A DNA stretch of 64,000 nt, taken from Sphaerochaeta sp. Its GTDB lineage: Bacteria > Spirochaetota > Spirochaetia > Sphaerochaetales > Sphaerochaetaceae. The position numbers and the translations under genes are program-made. The notes under the pieces are model-generated. The model was not told the origin of the DNA. It ran no database searches and was given only the letters and a program-made list of their open reading frames with translations. Shown piece by piece: positions 9,051 through 17,135 of the stretch. Each line of letters begins with the position of its first letter. Position 1 is the first letter of the stretch. The stretch spans positions 59,406 through 123,405 of the forward strand of contig JAKVPA010000008.1 of NCBI GenBank assembly GCA_022482495.1. The letters run 5' to 3'.

Positions 9051-9800
9051 TCACTCCACCGGAGTGACGATTTCCGTCAGGACGGAGATCAACAGCTGGT
9101 AATCGCCGTCGATGGCGCAGATGTCCGCTTCCAGAAGACGATCGGGATCAGCAGAGCCCCAGTCCGTCTCATAGCCGGCGTACAGCGCCATCAGATAAAA
9201 GAACAGCCGTTCCACCCTGCCGTTGCCGTCATTGAACGGATGGAGCGCTTCCATCTCTCCCATGAAATAGGCCAGTTCATTGACGAATTCTTCTTTTTCC
9301 AATCCTTTGAGATAATGGGCCGTCTGGATGCGAAGGAACAGGTTCTCCCCTTCCTGACGCAGGTAGCGGGGATCGCAGAAGACCGTCCTCCGCTTGATGT
9401 CCACCGTCCTGAGCTGTCCCGCGGAGGGATACACATCCCCGAACAGGCGGGCGTGCAGGTCAAGCAGGGAATCAAATTCAAACGGTGGTTGATGATCCTC
9501 CGAAAGAATCTCCGCCATACGGTAGCAACTGAACAGTGATTCAATCTCCTTCAGTTTTTGTCGGTTCCGCAGAGAAAAGTAATTGACCAGACAATGGGTA
9601 TCCGGATAGTACGCGCTCTCTTCCACCGGTGTGTAATCCGTGGAAAGACCGTGCCGTTCGATATAGTCCTGGATCACCCCATCGGCACTGAGCTTGCCGT
9701 CAAGGATGTCCCGGACAGCGTCCATCTCCTCATCGAGGAACGAGAACCCTTCGGACTGATGACTGAAACGGATGAACCCTTCGGATAGCTTCTCTCTCAT
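9051..9800 (-). CDS. Fic-domain AMP-transferase-like protein with N-terminal inhibitory motif
   Basis: A 249-residue Fic protein. The canonical core HPFNDGNGRVER (residues 187-198) keeps the catalytic His and the phosphate-binding GNGR loop, so it should transfer AMP or another nucleotide monophosphate to a protein hydroxyl. Near the N terminus S13-HQS-E17-G18 fits the [S/T]xxxE[G/N] inhibitory motif, which would make this an autoinhibited class II Fic. I chose ATG 9800, with AGG 7 nt upstream; a TTG two codons earlier is possible but poorly placed. No antitoxin-like small gene is adjacent. The target is unknown. Confidence 0.88.
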   Translation of the reverse strand: MREKLSEGFIRFSHQSEGFSFLDEEMDAVRDILDGKLSADGVIQDYIERHGLSTDYTPVEESAYYPDTHCLVNYFSLRNRQKLKEIESLFSCYRMAEILSEDHQPPFEFDSLLDLHARLFGDVYPSAGQLRTVDIKRRTVFCDPRYLRQEGENLFLRIQTAHYLKGLEKEEFVNELAYFMGEMEALHPFNDGNGRVERLFFYLMALYAGYETDWGSADPDRLLEADICAIDGDYQLLISVLTEIVTPVE

Positions 9801-9863
9801 ACCCAAACCTGTTGCGCTTCATAGTAGAGGATACACGAAAACATGGCAAGGAGCGGACCCAAA

Positions 9864-9889
9864 AAAGAGGGAGCCGACGCTCCCTCTTT
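9864..9889 (-). terminator. intrinsic terminator of the outer-membrane protein gene
   Basis: A perfect 11-bp stem (9864-9874 with 9879-9889) and a 4-nt loop. Read on the minus strand it ends in six U residues (A6 at 9861-9866). It lies 17 nt past the 9907 stop. Confidence 0.85.
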
Positions 9890-9906
9890 GCATTCACGAG
9901 ACATGT

Positions 9907-11010
9907 TTAGAACTGCAACCCCCACAGCAGGGAACCGGAAACGGTCTGGGCATCTTTCACCGTAGCGGGTGCAAGATAATACCGGTACGCGACATCCACT
10001 CCCACGTAGGCATGCTTGGAGTACAGATACGCCATGCTGAGGTGTCCACCCACGCCATAGGTCAACTGGTTCCAATCAATCGCCGATTCCACGGAGGAGG
10101 AAGCGAAGCCACCGCCACCCAAGCGAAGCAGGAACTTGCCAGCCGTAAGGTCGTAATCCAGATAGCCGTTCACCGCGACATCGTGATGAATGTTCTGCCA
10201 GAATACAGGATCAAACACCTGGCTGTAACTCTGCGTCGAGTACGGTTCATACAACCCTTGCAGGGTAAAGCCGATGCCGCTGGACTTTCCAAAACTCACG
10301 ATATGGGAGAAGGAAAGATCCAAACCAGCGGAAACGTTCCACTGTTGTTGGTTGATCAACGTATCTGACAAGCCATACGAAGCGCCACCCATCAGGCCCA
10401 TGGAAAAGGAGAACTTACCCGGGGCTTTTTCTTTTGTCTGGACAGGTTCGGTTTCCGCCACAGGCGCCGGTTCTTCGGAAGCAGGTTCCGTGACAGCCTC
10501 AGGAGTTTCCGTCACAGGCGCAGGCTCTTCGGAAGCAGGTTCCGTAGCTACCTCTTCCGGGGCTTCTTCGGTCGGTGCGGATGCCGCTTCACTGGAAGCA
10601 GGTTCCGTGGCTGCACTTTCCACCGGTGCCGGCTCAGCAGCCACCTCTTGCTGTGCTTCAGGTACTGCCGCTTCCGTGGCATCCGCTCCAGCGGGAGCCT
10701 CTTCTGCAGCAGCGCTCTCCAACGGCTCCGCCGTGGCGGTGGCGCTGGTGCTGAAATTCACGCCATCATACGATTGCTGAAGATACAGGGTATAGCTTTG
10801 CGAACCATCCAAACCTTCGACGGTATACGTCGTCTGATCTGCGTTCACGACGATCCATTTGTCCGGGTCTTCCCCACCGATCTGGTACCGAAATGTGGTA
10901 ACCTGAGGATCATCCACAGACCACTCCCATGTGATGGCGACAGGAACGGCAAACAGCGTAGTGGTTGCAAAAAGCAGCAACAACATGATACTCATAATGC
11001 GTCTGTTCAT
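9907..11010 (-). CDS. outer-membrane beta-barrel protein with fibronectin-III-like domain and Ala/Pro/Glu repeats
   Basis: A 367-residue exported protein. A signal peptide (MNRRIMSIMLLLLFATTTLFA) is followed by a fibronectin-III-like domain (about residues 22-100; WEWSV, YTVEGLDG, YTLYLQQS). A long Ala/Pro/Glu/Thr-rich linker (about 100-200) contains an imperfect 18-residue repeat around TEPASEEPAPV. The C-terminal 170 residues alternate polar and apolar strands and end in WGLQF, an aromatic end typical of beta-barrel outer-membrane proteins. ATG 11010 follows AAGGAG at 6-7 nt. The linker may span periplasm or bind peptidoglycan. It is preceded by a TATATT -10 box (11029-11034) and followed by a strong terminator. 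Function is not known; surface or porin-like. Confidence 0.8.
   Translation of the reverse strand: MNRRIMSIMLLLLFATTTLFAVPVAITWEWSVDDPQVTTFRYQIGGEDPDKWIVVNADQTTYTVEGLDGSQSYTLYLQQSYDGVNFSTSATATAEPLESAAAEEAPAGADATEAAVPEAQQEVAAEPAPVESAATEPASSEAASAPTEEAPEEVATEPASEEPAPVTETPEAVTEPASEEPAPVAETEPVQTKEKAPGKFSFSMGLMGGASYGLSDTLINQQQWNVSAGLDLSFSHIVSFGKSSGIGFTLQGLYEPYSTQSYSQVFDPVFWQNIHHDVAVNGYLDYDLTAGKFLLRLGGGGFASSSVESAIDWNQLTYGVGGHLSMAYLYSKHAYVGVDVAYRYYLAPATVKDAQTVSGSLLWGLQF
10451..10545. repeat. tandem 54-bp repeat inside the outer-membrane protein linker
   Basis: Two copies of a 41-bp core (10451-10491 and 10505-10545) start 54 bp apart and differ at three positions. They encode an 18-residue Pro/Ala/Glu unit. 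A degenerate partial third copy follows near 10590. Confidence 0.8.
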
Positions 11011-11129
11011 CTGATTTCTCCTTCTGGGAATATACAATTAACCTGAATAATAGTACATCTCTCTTTGAAGAATAACAAGTAATCGAAAAAGCGGCTACGT
11101 TTCCCATTTTCTTCTTCCCTGTTTCAGGA

Positions 11130-11135
11130 TATGCT
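11130..11135 (+). promoter_or_regulatory. -10 box 6 nt before the LOG-family start
   Basis: TATGCT at 11130-11135 ends 6 nt before ATG 11142. No convincing -35 is seen and there is no Shine-Dalgarno. This is the same arrangement as other leaderless candidates here. Confidence 0.35.
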
Positions 11136-11141
11136 GTACCC

Positions 11142-11723
11142 ATGCAGATGTTCCATCGATTGACCGTTTTCTGCGCGAGCTCCTTAGGAAACAACCCCTC
11201 ATACCGTACCGCCGTCGTCGCCTTTGGGACGATGATGGCCCAGCATGGCATTGATCTGGTGTACGGAGGCGGAACCCGAGGATTGATGGGGGTGCTGGCC
11301 GACACGCTCCGTCAGGCAGGGAGAGAAGTGACCGGTGTGCTGCCACGGGCGATGAACAAGCCTTCCGTACGGACCCATGCGGCGGAAAGCGCGTTGATCA
11401 TCACGGATGGGATGCACCAACGCAAAGATACGATGTACCGTCTGGGAGACGGGTTCGTCGCACTCCCCGGAGGCATCGGCACGCTGGAAGAGCTGATGGA
11501 AATCTACACCTGGCTGCAATTGGGGTACCACCACAAGCCGATCGGTCTGCTCAACACGAACGATTACTACGGACATCTGGTGGACTTTCTCAAGCACAGC
11601 GAACATGAAGGATTTCTGGGAAAGGAATGCCTGGATGCGCTGTGCGTCGATGATGATCCCGAACGGCTCCTCATCAAAATGGAGGCGTCCGGCACCAATC
11701 TGCCGGACAAGTTGGCACCATGA
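11142..11723 (+). CDS. LOG-family (TIGR00730) nucleoside 5'-monophosphate phosphoribohydrolase
   Basis: A 193-residue Rossmann-like protein. It has the family motifs VYGGGTRGLMG near residue 40, the MHQRKDTM segment and the catalytic/phosphate motif PGGIGTLEE near residue 110. LOG proteins split nucleoside monophosphates (first known from cytokinin riboside monophosphate) into base and ribose 5-phosphate. Bacterial relatives are often linked to nucleotide homeostasis. A second Met lies two codons in. The next gene begins in its stop (ATGA), so the two are coupled. The physiological substrate in this organism is unknown. Confidence 0.9.
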   Translation: MQMFHRLTVFCASSLGNNPSYRTAVVAFGTMMAQHGIDLVYGGGTRGLMGVLADTLRQAGREVTGVLPRAMNKPSVRTHAAESALIITDGMHQRKDTMYRLGDGFVALPGGIGTLEELMEIYTWLQLGYHHKPIGLLNTNDYYGHLVDFLKHSEHEGFLGKECLDALCVDDDPERLLIKMEASGTNLPDKLAP

Positions 11724-12682
11724 CAAAACGACAGTACCGCCTGGTGGAGTACAGCTCCATCATCATTGGTTCGGCGCTCACCGCGCTGGGGATTGCCCTG
11801 TTCACCGCTCCGGCGAAGATCGTCGGAGGAGGGGCGAGCGGCATCGCCACCATCCTGTTCCACCTGAAAGGATGGGACATCGGACTGGTCACGCTGGCCA
11901 TCAACATCCCATTGTTCTTTTTGGGCATGAAGGTGTTCGGAAACACCTACGGTATCCGCTCGTTGATCGGCACCCTTCTGCTTTCCGGATTCATTTCGCT
12001 GTTTGACCGTATTTCCGGATACCAGAGCGCATTGGACCTGAGCAAGAACTCCAACTACCTGCTCTCCGCGCTGTTCGGCGCAGCCTTGCAGGGTGTGGGC
12101 ATCGGACTGGTGATCCGTGGAGGCTCAAACACCGGAGGAACGGACATCATTGCCCAGATCCTGGCCCGGTTCACCTTCCTCACCCAAGGCTTGGCCATGT
12201 TCGTCGTCGACGGCATCATCATCGCCTTCAGTGCCGTATATTTTGGATTGGAATCAGCGTTGTACGGCGTGCTGTGCGCCTACATCAGCACACTGATGAT
12301 TGACAAGATCATCCTCAGTCTGGGAACCAACAAGGAAAAGACCGCGTTCATCATCAGCCAGCACCCCGAAGGCATCGAGGCGGCCATCATGGAGAAACTG
12401 GGTCACGGGGGCACGATCTTCACCGCCCGTGGCATGTACACCAAGACGGAACGCCCGGTGATCATGAGCGTCATCACCAACCATGAAGTGGCCAGCCTGA
12501 CGAAGATCGTCCATCAGGAAGACCCCAAAGCCTTTATGATCATCCAGGACGCCTTTGAAGTCCTCGGTGAGGGATTCACCCCCATCGAGGAAGCCACCTG
12601 GGATGATGAACACGATGTGACGCAGAAACCTATCGCTCCCAAAGCTGGGAAGGATAGTACTTCGCCTCGATCTTCTTCCTGA
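11720..12682 (+). CDS. YitT-family membrane protein (DUF161 plus DUF2179)
   Basis: A 320-residue integral membrane protein. Five or more hydrophobic helices fill residues 10-200 (for example IIIGSALTALGIALFTAP and GLVIRGGSNTGGTDIIAQ, both typical of YitT). A soluble C-terminal DUF2179 domain (about 225-290; TARGMYTKTERPVIM) follows. The family is widespread and usually annotated as a putative transporter, without a settled substrate. The start ATG 11720 overlaps the LOG gene stop by 4 nt. Its last 53 bp overlap the end of the facing nucleotidyltransferase gene, the largest convergent overlap in the window. Confidence 0.9.
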   Translation: MTKRQYRLVEYSSIIIGSALTALGIALFTAPAKIVGGGASGIATILFHLKGWDIGLVTLAINIPLFFLGMKVFGNTYGIRSLIGTLLLSGFISLFDRISGYQSALDLSKNSNYLLSALFGAALQGVGIGLVIRGGSNTGGTDIIAQILARFTFLTQGLAMFVVDGIIIAFSAVYFGLESALYGVLCAYISTLMIDKIILSLGTNKEKTAFIISQHPEGIEAAIMEKLGHGGTIFTARGMYTKTERPVIMSVITNHEVASLTKIVHQEDPKAFMIIQDAFEVLGEGFTPIEEATWDDEHDVTQKPIAPKAGKDSTSPRSSS

Positions 12683-13538
12683 GCTCCGTCCGGACAATCT
12701 CCCGGTCTGCGCTGTAGGTCATGCCGAACCACTTCTCATCGGTGGTGTACATCTTGATGCGTCCTTCCCCACTGGTGACGATCTCACTGGCGCCGTTGGG
12801 AAGCAGGCATTCCGCCTTGGGGGACGTGAGGTTGTCTGCCAGGAACCGCTCCCAGTACCCATGGAAATGCTCGAACGCCTTGGGGGTGAACCCGAAGAAG
12901 TTCATCGACACCCATTCCTTGCCGGTAAGCGGGATGTCTTTTCCCCCAAAGTGGGTGACCGGTTTGCCGTCGACGAATTCGATCTGGGTGTTCTCCACCA
13001 TCTTCTGCAGATATCCGTCGGCATCCACCGTGCAGAGGCCCCGGCTCACCGAACCCTGCAGCGACATGGTGTTTTCCAGCACATAGCCGACCATGCAGTG
13101 CTCCGTACTCTCATTCTTCTCGGTGGAAAGCGGTTTGACGATCGTCTGGAACGCCTTCCTGCCGTAGTAATCATCACTGTTCAGCACGAGGAACGGCGTA
13201 TGGACCTCAGGCTCCGCGCAGAGGAGCGCCTGGATCGTCCCCCACGGTTTCTGCCGCTTCTGCTGGGCGAATTGCTCCGGGGTGAGCAGGCTGTCGATGT
13301 TCTGAAACACATAGGACGCGTCCATGTTCCGGGCGATCCGGTCGAACAACCGTTCGCGGAAATCATGCTCGATATCCTTGCGGATGATGAACACCACTTT
13401 GTCAAATCCACTCAATTTCGCGTCATAAATGCCAAAGTCAAGCAACGTCTCTCCATGCATTCCCACGGAGTCGATCTGCTTCACTCCGCCATAACGGCTC
13501 CCCATGCCAGCCGCAAGCACCACTACTGTCGGTTTCAT
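12630..13538 (-). CDS. sugar-phosphate nucleotidyltransferase family protein
   Basis: A 302-residue NTP-transferase. The N terminus VVLAAGMGSRYGGVKQ is the nucleotide-binding signature of the GlmU/RmlA group, and LNSDDYYG carries the metal-binding Asp pair. ATG 13538 follows GGAGGG at 6 nt. The promoter is TTGCCA (13580-13585) and TATGCT (13556-13561) with an 18-bp spacer. Proteins of this subgroup sit near kinases or phosphotransferases in some genomes, but here the divergent neighbour is a small Cys-rich protein. Which sugar or alcohol phosphate is activated cannot be read from the sequence. Confidence 0.82.
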   Translation of the reverse strand: MKPTVVVLAAGMGSRYGGVKQIDSVGMHGETLLDFGIYDAKLSGFDKVVFIIRKDIEHDFRERLFDRIARNMDASYVFQNIDSLLTPEQFAQQKRQKPWGTIQALLCAEPEVHTPFLVLNSDDYYGRKAFQTIVKPLSTEKNESTEHCMVGYVLENTMSLQGSVSRGLCTVDADGYLQKMVENTQIEFVDGKPVTHFGGKDIPLTGKEWVSMNFFGFTPKAFEHFHGYWERFLADNLTSPKAECLLPNGASEIVTSGEGRIKMYTTDEKWFGMTYSADREIVRTELRKKIEAKYYPSQLWER

Positions 13539-13555
13539 AGCACCCTCCAACGCAG

Positions 13556-13607
13556 AGCATAATCCGTTCGGCGGGAGATTGGCAATCTCCCCCAACCGTC
13601 CTATGAT
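13556..13607. promoter_or_regulatory. divergent promoters sharing a palindrome over both -35 boxes
   Basis: Plus strand: TTGGCA (13579-13584), 17 bp, TATGAT (13602-13607), then 7 nt to ATG 13615. Minus strand: TTGCCA (13585-13580), 18 bp, TATGCT (13561-13556) for the nucleotidyltransferase. The perfect inverted repeat GGGAGATT-GGC-AATCTCCC (13573-13591) covers both -35 boxes, so one regulator could control both genes. Confidence 0.55.
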
Positions 13608-13614
13608 GGGTGAT

Positions 13615-13887
13615 ATGGACAATTGCACATGGTATTCCGATGTGATCCGTTTCTGCCGGCAGAACGACACCTGCCAGCACTGTCCGTACCATCTGGTCAA
13701 CGACACCAAAATCGACGGTACGCTTCCCTGCTTCTCCAGCAAGGAAAACCTTGCTTTGCTTTCTGATTGGCTTGGGCAACCCCATCAGGGACAATCCGTG
13801 CCCGGCGAGGAGATCGAGTCAATGATGGACGAGATCGTCCAGGAAGACGACGAGGACTATCTGATGCATGATCTGGATCACGCCTGA
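13615..13887 (+). CDS. small Cys-rich protein, function unknown
   Basis: A 90-residue soluble protein. Five cysteines are packed in the first half (NCTW, RFC, DTCQHC, LPC), including a CxxC, which suggests a bound zinc or iron-sulfur site. The C terminus is strongly acidic (EEIESMMDEIVQEDDEDY). I do not recognise the family. ATG 13615 is chosen because a TTGGCA-17-TATGAT promoter ends 7 nt upstream; two earlier in-frame ATGs (13603, 13606) overlap the -10 box. Its last 10 bp overlap the end of the facing GH43 gene. Confidence 0.6.
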   Translation: MDNCTWYSDVIRFCRQNDTCQHCPYHLVNDTKIDGTLPCFSSKENLALLSDWLGQPHQGQSVPGEEIESMMDEIVQEDDEDYLMHDLDHA

Positions 13888-15293
13888 AGCGAACGGAAGG
13901 AAACCTCCCCACACTCTGCATACGGTCCCACCAAGACTCCGGTGAACGTCATCGTACGGGTCCCTTCGGCGCAGAGGCCCGCCACACTCAGAGACCCCAA
14001 CAACCGCAGATGTTCCGGGTTGTTTCCCCACCGGAACTGATACGAACGAGGGTCTGACACAATCTCCAGCACCAACGAATCCGGAAGTCCGTCCGGCATC
14101 CACACCGAGGAGACGGGAACCGTCATTCCGTGCAAGCATTGCCAGAGTGACACCCGGTTTGCCCCCGTATCAACACGGATGGCGAGGAACGTGTCGTTGG
14201 AAAGATAGGCGGCAACGCCAAAGACTGCGGAGGACGTCCAATCATGAACCAGCGTCCGCATCCTGCACCCGAACTCCTGTTGCCGGATGCCAAAGAACGA
14301 CGGATTCCCCATTGGCGAGGAAAGCTCCGACCCATTTCCCCTCAGCCGCATGGCTCCATCCTTCCAGATCGGCATCCACTGCGGCACTCGTGGGGAAAGA
14401 TACTCCTCGCGATCGGTCAGAACGATATTCTGGACGCTCTCTTTGAACGTTCCTTCATCCGGCTGGATATGGAACCATCCATCCACGTCAAACACCACCG
14501 TCCCCAGAAATGTTTCCCGTCCCAGAGCATGCAACAACAAACCGGGAAGCGGACGAACACCCAGAAACACCGCCTTCCACCGCCCTTCTCCATCCGGGGT
14601 GAGATCAGCATGGCCCAGGCACTGCACCGGCTCCTCCGGCCTGTCCCGGGAAGAGAGGATCGGATTGTATGGACAGGGCTGGTACGGTCCCCAGAGCGCT
14701 GAGGAACGGAACAGCGTCTCCATATGGCCGTACTCCGTTCCCCCTTCGGCGAGCATCAGGTAATACCACCCATTCATCACATACAGATGCGGTCCTTCCG
14801 GATAGCGGCCGCCGGAACCGGAGGTGAGGAGTCGTGGGGACGCAAGCACGGTTCCCGTATCAAGGTCGACCGGCGCCATGATGATGCCTGCGCCGTTGGT
14901 CAGCAGATACGCCTTCCCATCCCCATCAAAGAACAGCGAGGGATCGATCCCAGGCATGGCGAGGGGAATGGGGTCGGACCACGGGCCTTGGGGATGGTCG
15001 GCGACGAACAGGCAGTTTCCCAGCCGTGTCACGTCGGTGACGGTGACGTACCATTTCCCTTGGTGGGTGCGAATCGTCGCGGCGAACAGGCCGCGGGAGG
15101 CGCGCATCGCCATCCAGCCCAATTGCTCTGGGCGTTCGGCTACGTGTCCCACACACTCCCAATGGACAAGGTCCTCACTGCGGGAGACCGGCAGTCCCGG
15201 AAAAAACTCGAAGGTGGAATTTACCAAATACCAGGCATCCTCTCCCCGGCAGATGCTGGGATCAGGATGGAACCCACGGAGGATCGGACGCAC
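13878..15293 (-). CDS. glycoside hydrolase family 43 (beta-xylosidase / arabinofuranosidase type)
   Basis: A 471-residue cytoplasmic enzyme without signal peptide. The GH43 propeller begins immediately (PILRGFHPDPSI). The catalytic base is Asp11 in HPDPS, the pKa-modulating Asp is D117 in GIDPS, and the general acid is E166 in YPEGPH. A C-terminal beta-sandwich (about 315-471) matches the usual accessory domain of GH43 xylosidases. GTG 15293 is chosen as start because AAGGAG lies 5 nt upstream, and the gene follows the permease stop by 2 nt. It is the last gene of the xylo-oligosaccharide operon, so intracellular release of xylose or arabinose is the likely job. Confidence 0.9.
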   Translation of the reverse strand: MRPILRGFHPDPSICRGEDAWYLVNSTFEFFPGLPVSRSEDLVHWECVGHVAERPEQLGWMAMRASRGLFAATIRTHQGKWYVTVTDVTRLGNCLFVADHPQGPWSDPIPLAMPGIDPSLFFDGDGKAYLLTNGAGIIMAPVDLDTGTVLASPRLLTSGSGGRYPEGPHLYVMNGWYYLMLAEGGTEYGHMETLFRSSALWGPYQPCPYNPILSSRDRPEEPVQCLGHADLTPDGEGRWKAVFLGVRPLPGLLLHALGRETFLGTVVFDVDGWFHIQPDEGTFKESVQNIVLTDREEYLSPRVPQWMPIWKDGAMRLRGNGSELSSPMGNPSFFGIRQQEFGCRMRTLVHDWTSSAVFGVAAYLSNDTFLAIRVDTGANRVSLWQCLHGMTVPVSSVWMPDGLPDSLVLEIVSDPRSYQFRWGNNPEHLRLLGSLSVAGLCAEGTRTMTFTGVLVGPYAECGEVSFRSLQA

Positions 15294-15295
15294 GT

Positions 15296-16135
15296 TCACT
15301 CCTTGATGGCCCCTGCCAGTGTCCCCTGGAGGATCCACCGATGGCCGAACAGGTACATGATGATCGTCGGCGCCATGGAGATGATCACCGCGGCGGCATA
15401 CCGGGGCATTCGGTCAGTACCGTAGGCGTTGAGGAACTGGGAGACACGGAGCTGCATGGTGAACAGTTTCTGGTCATTCAGCATGATCAACGACAGGAAG
15501 TAATCGCTCCAGGCGGAAATGAACACCAGGAGCAAGGCAAGCACCGTCGCAGGATTTGCCAGCGGCAACATGATGCGCGACAAGGTGGCCCAGTGTCCCG
15601 CGCCATCGATGCGCGCCGCATCGGAGAGTTCGTTGGGAAGCGCGGCGAAGAACGAGCGGTAGATCAACGTCCAGAACGGAATGAGGAACGCCGACATCGG
15701 AAGGATCAGGCCGATCAACGTGTTGGACAGGCCGAGCTTGATGTTCAGCTTGTACAGGGGGATCAACCCCATCTGGATCGGGATGAAATAGCCGATCAAA
15801 ATGGCGTAGAACAGGATTTCCGTTGTTTTGGAACGATATTTTGCGAACACATATCCGGCCAGGGCGGAAGACGGGACGGTGACCAGAATCGCCCCCAGAC
15901 TGACGATCAACGTATTGAGCAATCCCTGTCCGATCTGGATCGCTTCCCAGGCATCCTGGAAGTTGGACCACAGGAACTGTTTCGGCCAAGCCCAAGGGTC
16001 GTAGGCGTATTCCAGTTGCGTCTTGAAGACGAACATCCAGGGAAGCAGCATGGGAAGCAAAATGGTCAACGAAAGCAAAATCAGGATGATCGTGATGATC
16101 ACCTCAGGAACTCCGTATCTGACGTGTCTGCCCAT
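15296..16135 (-). CDS. carbohydrate ABC transporter permease, MalG type
   Basis: A 279-residue inner-membrane subunit with six predicted helices. The EAA loop (ELSDAARIDGAGHWATLSRIMLP) that docks on the ATPase is clear. It starts at ATG 16135, overlapping the MalF-type gene's TGA by one base, with GGAGG upstream. It works with the neighbouring MalF-type permease and binding protein. No ATPase gene is in this cluster, so a shared MsmK/UgpC-like ATPase encoded elsewhere is expected. The likely cargo is xylo-oligosaccharide, inferred from the flanking GH52 and GH43. Confidence 0.92.
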   Translation of the reverse strand: MGRHVRYGVPEVIITIILILLSLTILLPMLLPWMFVFKTQLEYAYDPWAWPKQFLWSNFQDAWEAIQIGQGLLNTLIVSLGAILVTVPSSALAGYVFAKYRSKTTEILFYAILIGYFIPIQMGLIPLYKLNIKLGLSNTLIGLILPMSAFLIPFWTLIYRSFFAALPNELSDAARIDGAGHWATLSRIMLPLANPATVLALLLVFISAWSDYFLSLIMLNDQKLFTMQLRVSQFLNAYGTDRMPRYAAAVIISMAPTIIMYLFGHRWILQGTLAGAIKE

Positions 16136-17064
16136 CACTTGCCTCCTTCATCCCCGCCGTGACCGGCGAACTCCAGCACGGTGAACACCAACGAAAGGAT
16201 CAGAATCACCACACCGATGGCCGAGGCCCGTCCGTACTGCCAGTTGATGAATCCCTGCCGGTACAGGCTGATGCCCAGGGTAATCGTCGCGTATCCTGGT
16301 CCTCCGGTAGTCATCATGTAGGGAAGATCAAACAATTTCAGGCTGCCGATGGTGCACAGCACCGCCAGGATCCGGAAGGCTCCTTTCAGATTGGGCAGAA
16401 CGATGTACCAGGCGTACTTCCACCCGGTCACCCCGTCAATCTCCGCCGCTTCCTTCATGTCCTTGGGCATCTGTTCGATCTTGGACATCAGAAAGATGAT
16501 GGGGAAGCCGGTATACGCCCAGGTCGCCACGGCGAACACCGACCAGAAGGCGATGTGCACGTCCCCAAGGAAATCAATGTCTTCAAGCCATTTCCACCCG
16601 GCATTCGCCCCGATGCTGTTCAGGATCCCGTTGGTCGGGGAGAAGACGAACTTGCCCAACATCGCCGTAATGGCCGAGGGCAGAACGTTGGCCAGGTAGA
16701 AGATCGCCCGCATCGGCCGGGTGAACCGGTTGATGTAGAACGTCAGGGAAAAGGCGATGAAAAACGCCAAGGGCAACTGGATGATGATGCTCCAGAACGC
16801 CCAGAGAAACACATGGAGCAGACCTTGCTGGAATTCCTCGCTGGCGAACAGCTTTTTATAGTTCTCCCATCCGATGAACCGGTCCGCTCCAAGCCCGGAG
16901 GACTTCATGAACGACAGGCGGAACGTCTCTGCGATCGGATAATACATGAATACGGCCAAAAACAGAAACGCCGGAAGGATGCAGAAAAAGATGAACCGCC
17001 TCCGGTCCCTTTCCGCCTTCTTCCGAATCTGCCGTGACATGGCCGATAGTTCTCCCGCCTGCAT
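16135..17064 (-). CDS. carbohydrate ABC transporter permease, MalF type
   Basis: A 309-residue membrane protein. After a basic N terminus (RQIRKKAERDRRR) come six helices and the EAA loop (DMKEAAEIDGVTGWKYAWYIVLP). ATG 17064 follows AGGAGG at 7-8 nt. An in-frame extension upstream would cross a G9 tract and lacks a ribosome site, so it is rejected. It pairs with the MalG-type permease, whose start overlaps its stop. Role as for that subunit: import of a sugar delivered by the adjacent binding protein. Confidence 0.92.
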   Translation of the reverse strand: MQAGELSAMSRQIRKKAERDRRRFIFFCILPAFLFLAVFMYYPIAETFRLSFMKSSGLGADRFIGWENYKKLFASEEFQQGLLHVFLWAFWSIIIQLPLAFFIAFSLTFYINRFTRPMRAIFYLANVLPSAITAMLGKFVFSPTNGILNSIGANAGWKWLEDIDFLGDVHIAFWSVFAVATWAYTGFPIIFLMSKIEQMPKDMKEAAEIDGVTGWKYAWYIVLPNLKGAFRILAVLCTIGSLKLFDLPYMMTTGGPGYATITLGISLYRQGFINWQYGRASAIGVVILILSLVFTVLEFAGHGGDEGGK

Positions 17065-17101
17065 GGTTCGTTCCTCCTCTTCCACAAAACCATTGGCGAC
17101 G

Positions 17102-17110
17102 CCCCCCCCC
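17102..17110. repeat. nine-base C (G on coding strand) homopolymer between binding-protein and permease genes
   Basis: A run of nine C at 17102-17110 lies in the 71-bp gap between the binding-protein stop and the MalF-type start, 38 bp upstream of ATG 17064. It is the longest such run noticed in the window. Confidence 0.9.
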
Positions 17111-17135
17111 AACGGAGGCATCGCCGGAATAACCA

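Noticed and set aside
10274..10780. Plus-strand Ala/Gly/Ser-rich frame opposite the outer-membrane protein
   Set aside because: It is the antisense of the Ala/Pro/Glu repeat linker and has no ribosome site or domain.
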